DNA of 64,000 nucleotides. Source: Strongylocentrotus purpuratus (taxonomy: Eukaryota; Echinodermata; Echinoidea; Camarodonta; Strongylocentrotidae). Location of the stretch: the NCBI RefSeq assembly GCF_000002235.5, contig NW_022145609.1, positions 30,106,801 through 30,170,800 of the forward strand, in the 5' to 3' direction. A program made the translations under genes and the position numbers. Shown here in pieces: positions 1 to 11,000 of the stretch. How positions within the stretch are numbered: the first letter of the stretch is position 1; each line of letters begins with the position of its first letter. The notes beneath the pieces were generated by a model, which was not told the origin of the DNA, did no database searches, and worked only from the letters and a program-made list of their open reading frames with translations.

Positions 1-392
1 AGAAGCAAATTGAAAAGTCATATACAAATATTGTGTAGAATCATATTTAATATGATGGCAACAAAATCCATCATATATTTTTCATATCTGAATATCTTAA
101 AGGTACAGTGAATACCAGAGTTATATTAATGAATTAATTTTTAAAGAAGTCCTTGGATATATTCATTTTTGTAAGATGATCACTATCAATCATTTCAATA
201 AATTCCTTATTTGAGGCAATAATTTTAAATCATCAATTGAACTTTTTTTTAAATACCAATTTGCAAACATGTTAAAGATAATAAATAATTTCTCCCATTC
301 TCCCTTTCAAATTGTATAATTTTGTGTCAGGGTAGAATTTCTAGATTAACAATGAGAAAGTGATATGGTATAAAATATTAACAAACAATTAC
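1..392. other. AT-rich intron of TRAPPC13
   Basis: No exon, RNA gene or clear repeat seen. This is presumably the intron after TRAPPC13 exon 6. Confidence 0.5.
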
Positions 393-465
393 CTGGAATT
401 TGTAGAATTTCCTAAAACTCAGTGTCTCGCCAGATGGAGAGGTGTAACTGACAGCACACACCAAT
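393..465 (-). CDS. TRAPPC13: TRAPPC13 coding exon 6
   Basis: Acceptor GTAG and donor GTAATT. Encodes (I)[24 protein letters not shown] in the frame required by exon 5. This is the last exon I can recognise before the left edge. Positions 1-392 look like AT-rich intron with no further exon. Confidence 0.93.
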
Positions 466-3400
466 CTACGACAAAAATGACAAATAAAAAGTAGAGAATC
501 CATCATCATCAGAGAATGTGGTTGAAGAAATAAGTCACTTATTGCTTGATATTCCCATCACTTATGATTGATACTTCTTTAGAGCACAAGAATCATATAC
601 AGCATCTCTGATCCAAAATGTCTTTATAGTTATCGTTGTCGGTGAGATGAAACAAGGCTTTAAGGAAGCGCAAAGAGGTAACTTACATGTGAGTGCCTAA
701 TTCTTTGACCTCATGATGAATGACCTGATCAATGCATGCCCCTGGGGCAAGGTTAGGGGAGGGTGGGGTCGACCCTCCAGACAGGGTCAATCTCTGAGAG
801 CTAGTCTGTAAATCAGTCTTCACATGGATATCCTGGTCGTATGATGATGAGACAAGGAAAGAAAGACATTTAAAGAGATATGAAGAATATACACAATACC
901 ATATAAAAAACATCTTGTTGAAATTTTCAATCAGACAGTCCAAATATTGATTGGCTCGTAGTCTTAATGAAGTTAATATTAATCCTAAAAAGACATCGCC
1001 CCACCCCCCCCCCCCCCCTTCCCCCTCTCCTCCAGACATATTTCAATTACTTTGCAATACATGAATACTTCACAGAGCAGTTTCGCCTTTTTTCTTCTTT
1101 TCTTTCAAAATCTTGCCCATTATTTGATGTACCGGTAGTTCAAGAAAATCTGGAGTACCTTTGTAGATATAAAGTCATAACATAAAAGAAGTCATGAAGA
1201 CAGCATAGTGCAAATCATGTTATTGATTTAATATGAGATAATTGCTTGTAATATTTATGACAATCATATTCATACCTAAGCTTTATTTCCAATCTTCTCA
1301 TTTAATGTGATGCTACTGGAAATAATAGTGTTAAGAAATAAACATTCTTTTAGATAATTACCTGGCTGTTTTGTAGGCTGTCATTATGCACACTCACAAA
1401 GCAGGAGAATGTTTCACCTAAATATATGCTCCTGCAAATAAGTTGAGAAAACATTTTTTGTTAAAAATCTATAAAATAAGCTGGATGTTAGGAGAGAGAC
1501 GACAACAAAAATGATTGAAAAACCTCATGGTTAAATGTGATGAGTAGCCGTTATACTTACAATGTACATGTATGATACTCATCAAATATAAAATGGTGAT
1601 GAGAGCAATGAAACAATTTATACATTTTCAACAAACAGGAAATGTATCCCATCCATGACCCCGCATTAGTAGAGATGCTGAGACTTTGAACTTAACTAGA
1701 TGTACAAAAGATGTGAATACCGAGAAAAAGTTACAACTCATATCAAACTGTTATTATTGCACATGGGGGGTGTTTCACAAAGATCCTAAGTTGAACTTAT
1801 CTCTAAGTTGGACTTAGAAATTATGGAAAGGCGTTAGCATCTTTGAAAATGTTTTGTAAAAGTTATTTTAAAAGGCATAAAATGTTGATTCAAATCATTC
1901 ATATTTTCTATTATCAAGGAGATTTCATGTTCTTGATAGGGAGTTTATAAAAAGTCTAAAATACCTGAATTTTTGCTTTTTAATACATTTTATTTTAAGG
2001 CTACAAATGGCTCTCCATAATGTTGAAGTCCAACTTAGAGATAAGTTCAACTTAGTATCTTTGTGAAACATCCCCTTGGTCACATTGTTTTGAAACCCCT
2101 TACCCAAAGTTCTGTGGAAGAGTAAGAATTTCTCCCATGGTGAAACCAGGGAGACCAGACACAGCTCCACGACTGGAATAAAAGTCTGCTGGCTTACACT
2201 CAGATGAGACTGGAAAAGATAAGATAAGAAGTACACTTGTAACAGTAAGCGATATTGTAACTTGGGATTCTTTTTCTTACACTTCAACAAGCTCTGCTTC
2301 AAGTTAGTTCATCTTTTCTTGTGCTTCTTCTATTATATTTGTCGTTTCATTGCATAATTTTTGTGATATAATTATTCTGGTATAATGTTTTGGATGAGAA
2401 ATAAAATAATTTTAATCATTGAATCATAAAGTTGGCTTATAATGTACAATTACTGGTAGGCCTATTATATCAAAGAAAACATACTAGATTGATTTTGAAG
2501 ATGTCAAAAAGTGCACTTGTACTTTGTAGGTTTTTCAAATTCTACTTGACAGGATAAAATGTCTAGTGTGGTAAGGGAGCTCAAGATATGCATTACCTAG
2601 CAAGAAAAAGAAGGGAAAAATAGAAAAGGGGCTTGAAACATATTTAACAGGGCTACATTCATATGGGTGTCTGGAAAGAATAGAAATGTACATTACTTGA
2701 TAACAGGCCATAAATATCAAATTTAAATTTTCAAAAGTTTCAAATTATACAAATAACTTTACAAATATAGCACAAGTTGTAATAAGAATAAGACGGATTA
2801 ATATACAGTTTCAGTAAAATCAAAAAATCTGCACAGGTACAAAATACAAATAAAATATACACAAGAAATTATTCTCCTTTCATTTGTTTTCTTTTCCCTC
2901 CTCCTCCACCTGGTTCTGCATTTCTTTAAATCATGATCAGCAAAGCAAGAAATGAACAAAGACAAAAAAATTGTAAAAAATCAATAAATATAATAAACAT
3001 AAATAAATAAAAATATAAACACAAAAATTTAAAAATTTAAAAAAATTACTCACCATTTCCAGGTAGATCTCTGCTCTCACATAGAATAGGAATGTTTGAG
3101 ACAAATGAAGGCTTTGTTAGCCTCATTACTGTATGATCAAAGAAGAAGATGAATAAGAAGAGAAAAAGTCAGTGGAATTGCTGATGGCCACATTTGTATG
3201 GTGAACCATGTAACTTTGTACATGATGTAAATAAAAAAAAAATTACTAGACCAACTCATACTCCAACTTAAACCCTCATCAGAAACATGGAAAAATACAG
3301 TTGGAGCAGCTTTATCTTTGAATATCCATGTTTAACTTCAATTTTCGTAACATAAGTTTCTGCTTCTTAATTGTGACAGATATTTACATCTTTTAATATT

Positions 3401-4805
3401 GCTTTCTTACTATCATCATCATGTAATCATAATCAGCACCAACTGATATCATCGTTAATTGACATCTTATGCATAGGATGTACACTTATAGACCCCCCCC
3501 CCCCCCACCAAGATCTTCAATTCTTCCGATTCTATCCCGTCCTCCTCCCCTTCCTCTTCCTCGCTAGACCGAATTTTCCGTCTCTTTCGTTCGTTAGCCT
3601 CTTATTGGGGTAGGGTCGGCCGGCTCTCTCTTTAGAGACGGAAACCGTCTATACACATTCCCTTGATAACGCCACGGCCATTTCAGGTCGTAGCGTTTTG
3701 CCCCCAAAATCCCCCAAAATGTCATTTTACCTCGTGCATTTTATATTGTAAATTAGGCCTAGGCTATAATAAATCAGTTCCACTTACCAACTTGACTGAA
3801 ATAGTCAGTTTAATAGTCCCTTTTTAGGAATTTATGGGTCAAAATCGAAATCCATGTTGAAAAAGATTTTCAAAATGGATTTCGATTTTGACCCATAATT
3901 TCCTAAAAAGGGACTATTAAACTGATTATTTCAGTCAAGTTGGTAAGTGGAACTGATTTATTATAGCCTAGGCCTAATTTACATGTGGATATGCACGAGG
4001 TAAAATGACATTTTGGGGGATTTTGGGGGCAAAACGCTACGACCTGAAATGGCCGTGGCGTTATCAAGGGAATGTGTATAGACGGTTTCCGTCTCTAAAG
4101 AGAGAGCCGGCCGACCCTACCCCAATAAGAGGCTAACGAACGAAAGAGACGGAAAATTCGGTCTACTTCCTCGCATGCTCTTTCTTGTTTTATCTTTCTG
4201 GGAGTGGGATAGCTTGTAAGAGCTACTTAAAGAAATTAGCATCTTCTTCTTCTTCTCCTCATGTTTTCTCTTCATGTTTTCTCTTCTTTTATTTCTTCTT
4301 TTTCTGCTTCTCTCATCCTCCTTTCTCCTTCTTTCTCCTCCTCCTCCTTCTTCTTCAGTTCAAGTTCAAGTTCATGTTCTTGTTGTTCTTCATCTTCCTT
4401 TCCTTTCTTTTGTCACCCTGATCCTCCCCCTTCTTCTAATTATATTCTATTCTCCCCTCTATCCTATCCTCTTCCTTGAATGAAAATCTATGGCTGAAAT
4501 GAATGAATTCGAATTCATATCACTTGTCATAATTCAAATAATCAAATTGGATGAAAAGAATAGATGAACAGACTACAAACACAGAAATCAATATGTGGGG
4601 CCTCAGTCACGACACTGCAACTGACACGCCTACTTATTTTTCACTAAAAATACGTAACGAGATAATGTCCTTAAAATCTATATTATAAGCACGTTCAAAA
4701 GTTATCACTTGCTCAAATTATAATCAAATCCAGGAAGAAAGATACAAACTGAGATTTTATACCTTTTATTGACAGCAGCTGCTCTTTTTCTCTCACGACA
4801 TCCAT
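393..4805 (-). CDS. TRAPPC13: TRAPPC13 (TRAPP complex subunit 13), N-terminal six exons, partial
   Basis: Subunit of the metazoan TRAPP tethering/GEF complex acting on Rab GTPases at ER-Golgi membranes and in autophagy (family knowledge). I assembled six coding exons on the minus strand: 4805-4763, 3128-3054, 2209-2104, 1431-1362, 832-687 and 465-393. All junctions have AG/GT sites and compatible phases (1,1,2,0,2,0), giving 171 open codons. Recognisable stretches are EQLLSIKVMRLTKP at residues 8-21, LTLPQNFG near 68-75, LGETFS and VSVHNDS in exon 4, DLQTSSQRL and [16 protein letters not shown] in exon 5, and [10 protein letters not shown] and RKFYKFQ in exon 6. These match the N-terminal region of human TRAPPC13 as I remember it. 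The remaining C-terminal exons, about 60% of a protein of roughly 415 residues, lie left of the window. The gene starts head-to-head with TRIM23, and introns 1 and 3 contain MITE or foldback insertions. Confidence 0.93.
687..832 (-). CDS. TRAPPC13: TRAPPC13 coding exon 5
   Basis: Acceptor GACCAG and donor GTAAGT. Encodes [18 protein letters not shown], a short Pro/Gly-rich linker, then [25 protein letters not shown] and [11 protein letters not shown] are near-identical to vertebrate TRAPPC13. Confidence 0.95.
833..1361. other. TRAPPC13 intron 4 with poly(C) tract
   Basis: Contains a C homopolymer run near 1003-1018 and otherwise unremarkable AT-rich sequence. Confidence 0.6.
1362..1431 (-). 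CDS. TRAPPC13: TRAPPC13 coding exon 4
   Basis: Acceptor TTTGCAG and donor GTAATT. Encodes [24 protein letters not shown], matching the first beta-sandwich region of the family. The exon is 70 bp, enters in phase 2 and leaves in phase 0. Confidence 0.93.
1763..2079. mobile_element. MITE, GTGTTTCACAAAG family, in TRAPPC13 intron 3
   Basis: Terminal inverted repeats of about 60 bp: GGGTGTTTCACAAAGAT then AAGTTGAACTTATCTCTAAG on the left, and the near-exact complement ending ATCTTTGTGAAACATCCCC on the right. The internal sequence is unrelated AT-rich DNA. It is a non-autonomous DNA transposon by structure; a relative is at 12692-12957. Confidence 0.82.
2104..2209 (-). CDS. TRAPPC13: TRAPPC13 coding exon 3
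   Basis: A pyrimidine-rich acceptor (TTTTCCAG) leads into [15 protein letters not shown], ending [11 protein letters not shown] plus GG and a GTAAGG donor. The [11 protein letters not shown] segment is diagnostic. A MITE ends about 25 bp beyond the donor. Confidence 0.92.
3054..3128 (-). CDS. TRAPPC13: TRAPPC13 coding exon 2
   Basis: Acceptor ACAG, then the split Val codon, [24 protein letters not shown], and a GTGAGT donor. MRLTKP and DLPG are family-conserved. The exon is only 75 bp. Confidence 0.93.
3496..3507. repeat. Poly(C) tract
   Basis: Run of C bases in TRAPPC13 intron 1. Confidence 0.85.
3565..4165. mobile_element. 601-bp foldback element with about 295-bp arms and 9-bp target duplication
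   Basis: Almost the whole element is one giant hairpin. The left arm starts TAGACCGAATTTTCCGTCTC at 3565, and its complement ends at 4165. Arms differ at only a few places, such as a short mismatch patch in the TGCA..TGTAAATTAGG area, and the loop is about a dozen bases near 3858-3870. CTTCCTCGC at 3556-3564 is repeated exactly at 4166-4174, a 9-bp target-site duplication. Long arms plus 9-bp duplications suggest a Mutator-like MITE; the superfamily is inference. Confidence 0.9.
4763..4805 (-). CDS. TRAPPC13: TRAPPC13 coding exon 1
   Basis: Start ATG is the complement of 4803-4805. Fourteen codons ([14 protein letters not shown]) plus one base precede a GTATAA donor. EQLLSIK aligns with the human N-terminus, which fixes the start. 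The split codon completes to Val in exon 2. Confidence 0.88.
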
Positions 4806-4984
4806 TTTGCTTTTATCTCTAGCGCCATCTGCGGTGTAATTACAAACAGTTATAATGTAAATATTGACTGCACTGGATTTCTAGGTGTTTTAGACCGGTA
4901 GAAGGGATGATCAGAGCAAGAAAATTAGACCAAATCAAGAGATAAGCCGAATACATACCAATTTTGCCAATTCCTAGGCTTAGA
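4806..4984. promoter_or_regulatory. Candidate bidirectional TRAPPC13/TRIM23 promoter with CTCF/YY1-like site
   Basis: Only 179 bp separate the two divergent ATGs, so both 5' UTRs and core promoters must lie here or overlap. I see no TATA box at a usual place. GCGCCATCT at 4822-4830 (AGATGGCGC on the other strand) matches the core of the CTCF motif of flies and vertebrates and also contains a YY1-type GCCAT. An in-frame TAA precedes the TRIM23 ATG, so that ATG is the first in frame. The transcription starts themselves are not visible. Confidence 0.7.
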
Positions 4985-5053
4985 ATGGCAAGTGCAGATG
5001 TCGGTGTCCTCAGACGGTTGTCTGGTGCTCGACCAAAGCAGAAAAATTCCAAT
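4985..5053 (+). CDS. TRIM23: TRIM23 coding exon 1
   Basis: ATG at 4985 gives 23 codons ([23 protein letters not shown]), then a consensus donor AAT|GTAAGT in phase 0. This matches the phase-0 entry of exon 2 at V-L-E-C. In-frame TAA upstream. Similarity to vertebrate N-termini is weak, as expected for this variable segment. Confidence 0.8.
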
Positions 5054-8000
5054 GTAAGTTGACCGTCGGCCGTCGACCGTCGCGTCGCGTCGGACCTCTT
5101 TCAATCAAATTTTCAAAATCACCTTAATAAGCCAGTTTCGTAATGTAACCAAATTTAATGCATACGTCTTTGTGAAGTGCCTCAATACAAATTATTTCAT
5201 TCACCTGATAAGAATAATAGTATTTCAATAGTCAGAATGCAACTGCATATATTAAGTTGTTGCCAGGTTGGACAAACATTATGGCTTGACCTACCTAGCA
5301 ACACTTAATATATGCAGTTGCATTCTGACTATTGAAATACTATTATTCTTATCAGGTGAATGAAATAATTTGTATTGAGGCACTTCACAAAGACGTATGC
5401 ATTAAATTTGGTTACATTACGAAACTGGCTTATTGATCACACGCACACGTCTCATGTCGCCGGGCCGGGCCAGGCCGGGCCAGGCCGAGTGTCTTAGTCT
5501 TACTCTCACAATGTCATCTAATACTAACCCTAACCCTAACTATATTTTATCATGATGTATGTTATCATATTATTATCCTAATCTAAGCTGTACACGTACA
5601 TGTATATTGTAAGTTTTGTAGGCCTAGGCCTACCCATATTTTGTTTTCTTCAATTTGGGTGGCTGCCTGTCGCAAAATTAAGGAAGTCTTCCCAAAGATT
5701 TAAGAGGTCGTTTACATTTCATCCATCACAGAATTAGGAAACTTTATTTCAAACACAGACAGAGAGATAATGTGGGGAAGGAGGGGGAAGGCGTGTACAT
5801 TCCAATGAAGGGGTACTTTACTTTACCTAGTCTAATTAGCCTAGGCTTTAATATGTTAACCCGAGATTCTGAAAGAATGCTGGAGCTGTGTTCTCAGCAG
5901 TTGGGCTTTCAGTTCAAGACATTTTACCGGTAATCATTATGATCATGATTCATGACAGTGCCCGATGTTTTGCTATCACTCAAGTTACTTGTCGAACTAG
6001 CTCTTGTCTAATGCTTCTCAAGAGTCAAAGTAGACTAAAGGCAGTAAGGATCTTTTCTAAAATTTGTCTTACTTAGCTTAGAATTATAATCTAGTAGGGC
6101 CTAGTAGATCTAGAACTAGATCTCAAAATCAAATCTAACGTTAGCTTTACAAAATTAATTTCTCATAAAATTTGTCATTTAAAGTCAGTTATTGTGTATT
6201 TTTGTGTTTGTACTATCAATACTATAGTATCATTCCCTTCAGCTTGTCAATCTTTAATTTCAAAATCTGTTTTTAAGAATTGATATATAGACCCTATACT
6301 AGGGTGTCTGATCGCGCACCCGATGTTGTGTGCTAAAATCTTTCCCATAGAGATTGCACACATCCCTATGTGGTCTACATGCATTGCGCGACCAAGCAAA
6401 ATTGGTCAATGATTTTATGACAAATTTGAAATTCAAACCTTTATTAGGGTGTCTGATCGCGCACCCGATGTTGTGTGCTAAAATACTTCCCATAGAGATT
6501 GCACGCATCCCTATGCAGTCTACGTGCATTGCGCGACCATGAAAATTGGTCAATGATTTTATGAAAAAAATTGAAATTCAAACCTTTGGGGCTTGTGATC
6601 CTGAAGGTAAAACTCAATAAATGAGGTGTCATATGAAAGAGCAGGTTTTTCTCCATATTCCCCAAAGGGGCGCACCCCCGAAATTCTAAAAATATCTTGG
6701 TCAAAACAGCGATTTAAATGTTGTTTGCATCCTAGCTCCAAAATTTGCCACTTTCCTGAGCTGCGCCCCCCGGGCTTATGTCCGGCTAGACGTAAGGAAA
6801 ATATGTATGCACTTATTTTTTCGCTAGCCCCAAGAGATCACTCGCCCCAACAGTTTAAAAATACCCTTCCCACATTTTTGGAATCAGCTAATTAGGGAGG
6901 CGTGAGCTCCGCTCAGTCCAAACCATGGTTACATCGCGTAACATGTGCGCTTATAGTGAATGAAAGTATGGATGGCCGTTCCCACCATAAACCCCGGAAG
7001 TGAATACACGTTATAGTCAATGGCAATATCGCGGAGACATCTCCGCGATATTGCCATTGACTATAACGTGCATTCACTTCCGGGTTTTTTGTGCGACGAA
7101 CGCTAACCATACTAGTCAATGGCACGTGTCGCGGAGACAGCGTAGCTCAAGCTTGCAAGTCGCGCATTGGCTTAGCAGCATGCGTACGATATGCATACGC
7201 TTGCATATCGCGCGATACAGCTGTTTGGCTAAATTTAGCAAAACAACATCACTCTGCGTGGACGTCTTTTTCGTCGATTTTGACCAAAATGATATGAATA
7301 TACCAGCATTTTGAAGGGGCTGTATCTTTTGATTGAAACATCGGTGAAGCTTCAAATTTGAAATGTATTATTCTGATTACACTTTTTATTCAAATATCAA
7401 ACAAAAATGGTGAAAAACGATCCCAAATTGAAAATTGAAAAATCGTTCAGACACCCTACCTTTATAACAAATGATCCTGAAGGTGAAACTCAATAAATGT
7501 GGTGTCATATGAAAGAGCAGGTTTTTCTCCATATTCCCCATAGGGGGCCACCCCCGGAATTCTAAAAATATCTTGCTCAAAACAGCGATTTAAACATCGT
7601 TTCCATGGTAACTCGGAGATTTACCAATTTCACGAACTGCTCCCCCGAGGGATAAGTTGGGCCAGCTGTAAAGAATATATCCATGCACTTATTTTTTCTC
7701 TAGTCCCAAGGGATCATTTGTTACAACAGTTTGAAAATACCCTTGCTCCACGCTTTGCATATCGTGCTGTGCATTAGCTGTGCAGCTTTTGAGCAGAAAT
7801 TATAACTCTGCGTGAACCACTTTTCTGTCCATTCTGACCAAAATGCTATGAATATTGCACAGTTTTTGAGGGGCTGTATCTTTTGATAGAAACATCGGTG
7901 AGTCTTGAAATTTGAAAGGTATTATTCTGATTACATTTTTTATTCCAATATCCAACAAAAATGGTGAAAAACGATCCCAAATTGAAAATTGAAAAATCTT

Positions 8001-11000
8001 TCAGACACCCTACCTATACCTATATCAAATATATAAATAGCAATCCCCATGGCCCCAGTACATACAGACATTAATCCTGCTACAGAGGGGCATATAAGTA
8101 ATTATACTTGAAGCCCAACATCAAGGTGAATCAAGGTAAACAATAGATCTAGATGTTTAGATCTAGGTCTAGATCTAATAATAGATTGTGATGAAAGGTA
8201 CATTTTTTTTAATAGCAATAACCACATTTCTAACTCATTATTATTTATCTTCCAGGTCTTGGAATGTCGGGTGTGTGAGGATATCTTCAGTCTCCAAGGT
8301 GACAAGGTGCCACGCCTCCTGCTATGTGGCCACACCCTCTGTCACGAGTGTCTGTCGAGGCTGACCCTACAAGGCAGGGCCATACTCTGTCCGTTTGACC
8401 GTCAGCCCACTGAGCTGACCGACTCTGGGGTTTGGGGGCTCAAGAAGAATTTTGCCCTGTTGGAACTCCTTGAGAGGTTACAGACGTCCAAGGAGACGAG
8501 TCTTATTGCAGACGGAGGCTTGATCAGTCAACGGAAAGGGGTGAGTCTACAACTGCAAGGGGCCAAATAGATTGGAGGTATAGAAAAACCTATTTATAGA
8601 GACTGCTCAAGTTTTATAAGAAAAAAAGGGTCTTTATGACAGGCCTGATATTTACCCAATTTAAATTGGTTTCCCGATTATTTTTTCTCCCAATTTTCCC
8701 CAATTTTCCCCCAATTTTCCCTGATTTTTCCCCAATTTTCTTACCGGTACTCGTAAGGCGGGAATGTTGTTAGATGCCATTTTTTTTTCTTGAATCCTTT
8801 TTTTTATATATTTTTGTTAATGTGCTCGCTATCACCCCTGTTATGAGCAGGTGGTATAAATGCTTGCATTTCTGTAATAACAACAATAATGATAAAACCA
8901 GTGATATGAAGCTCTTCCCCCGAAGTCTCTATAAGCGCTGTTACAAGTTTCAGTGAGAAATATTGGTCGAGGAATTAAAAAAAATTAAAAAAGGAGTCTT
9001 TAGAGCTGTACATCTAGGTGGTAGTGAAAGCAGGTTAATATGATTAGAAACGAAATAGAGAGAAATCATTTAGAATTGCAGCTAATTCTAATGAAAAACT
9101 ACATGTACATGCACATGTCATGGGCGTAAATCCTTACGTAAATACGTAATACCTATTGTTCAGGGGGGGCGATGTATGAATAGATCATCCCCCCCTGAAC
9201 AATAGGTATCAATTGCAGATTTACGCCCATGAATATTTTGTATCCTAACGGTTTTCATAACACTAAAGTCTATTGGGAAAAACGAGTATGGTAAAACCAG
9301 TCACTCATAGATTTTTTACTTTTTTGAGGCACTTCTTGATCATTTTGAAGTGCAATTTTCGTAGGGCTTCAATGTTACACCATATCGCAGACACTGATAA
9401 CATGTAGGCCATGCATTTCAGATTTAACATTGTTAAACGATGCCTTTAAATAACAATTTTCCCTCCCTGATTGCGTGTAGGAGAGTGGCGTACCTTGTGA
9501 TGAGAATGAGAGTCACCATGCTGAGGTCTACTGTACCGTATGCAGTACCAACCTGTGTGCTCGCTGTGCCCAGGCCACTCATTCAACACGTACCCTCGCT
9601 AAACACAGACAGGTATTAACAAACTATTTCATAAATATGTTAATTTGAAATAATAAAACCTTCATAATAATTATCAACTTCTCACTTTTACTATCTGTTA
9701 CGAAGATGACTCTATACAGTAGGCTAGGGGATGCACCATGTGAGAGAAAGGGAGGATTGAAGTGTCCTGAAAAGGACTCTCGTAATCTTTCTTGAGGGTG
9801 TGTAGTCCTGAAAAGGACTGTTGGTGTAGTCTTGAAAAAGACTGTTGGTTATCTTTCTTAGCTTATTGGAGAGGATGGGTGGCGGGAGTGGCTCAATGTT
9901 TCAAACAGGTTGACTCTCCGTCGTCTCTCACATGGTGCATCTGCAAGCCTACTCTATATCTACATCACCATGCAAGCCGATGACTCTTTTTGGTGAGAGA
10001 AGAAAATCCGCTGTGAACTTGTTATGCCCAGTTTAGTAAATTAACAAGATTCCTAGCCAAACACATATGTAATATCCTGTGGACATCAGAGTATTAAAGC
10101 TTTTTATGCAAGTTTGTGATGGTAATCCAATACTTTTATTTCTTTCATTTCAAACTTTCTGTTCTCATTTTTGCAACAATACTGCTTATGCTTACTGTGC
10201 ATTAGCTACCGGAAGGTCAAAATGCACGGAGTTCAAGCTTTTTGAATTCTTTTATTTGTATGTCAGTTGTAAATAATATCGTAGAAGAAATGACCCCCCC
10301 CAAAAAAAAAAAAAAAAAAAAAAAAAGATCTTCAAATGCCCTAATAGTCAAAATATGATGAAATAACTGAGGTGTTCGGACCAAACTTTCATGCCACATG
10401 ATGAAATTTGATGCACGTCATAATGCAACTTAAAGCTAATCTAGAACTCTGGTATGCATGGGAATGGTATGTCGAGAGAACATGGCTATAATTGATTGTT
10501 TGAATTAGTAAAATAAAAACAAACTCACAACAACTTGCTAGAAATCATCTTCAATAAAAACCACAACTAGCTCTCATTTGCACATAGTAACCTGTGTTAA
10601 GCACATGGTGTCGGGACTATACCTTGATTTCCTTATCTTTTTATGCTCATTACTCAGCCCTTATACATTTTCTACCAAAATCATTTGTCACATGTCATTT
10701 ATTTGTAATCTCAAACATTCAGTGTAAGTTTTGTTGGAATTCTGTGAGAATTTATTTTCTATCATTACCAGAACTCAACCTTATCTTTAAATCAGGCCTG
10801 ATAATTACCCGATTTAAATCGGTTTCCTGATTGTTTCCAGATTTTTTTTCTTCTTCTTTTTCTTCCCGATTTTATCCTGATTTTCCTGATTTTCCCCTTA
10901 TTTTCTCTACTTTTCCCTATTTTTTTCCAATTTTCTTACTCAAAAGGGGGGAATGTTGTCAGATAGCATTTTTTTTATTAAAGGGGGCGTGGTTGAGGGT

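Noticed and set aside
1925..2302. 125-residue minus-strand ORF
   Set aside because: Overlaps TRAPPC13 exon 3 in a different frame from the one that carries the conserved LTLPQNFG.
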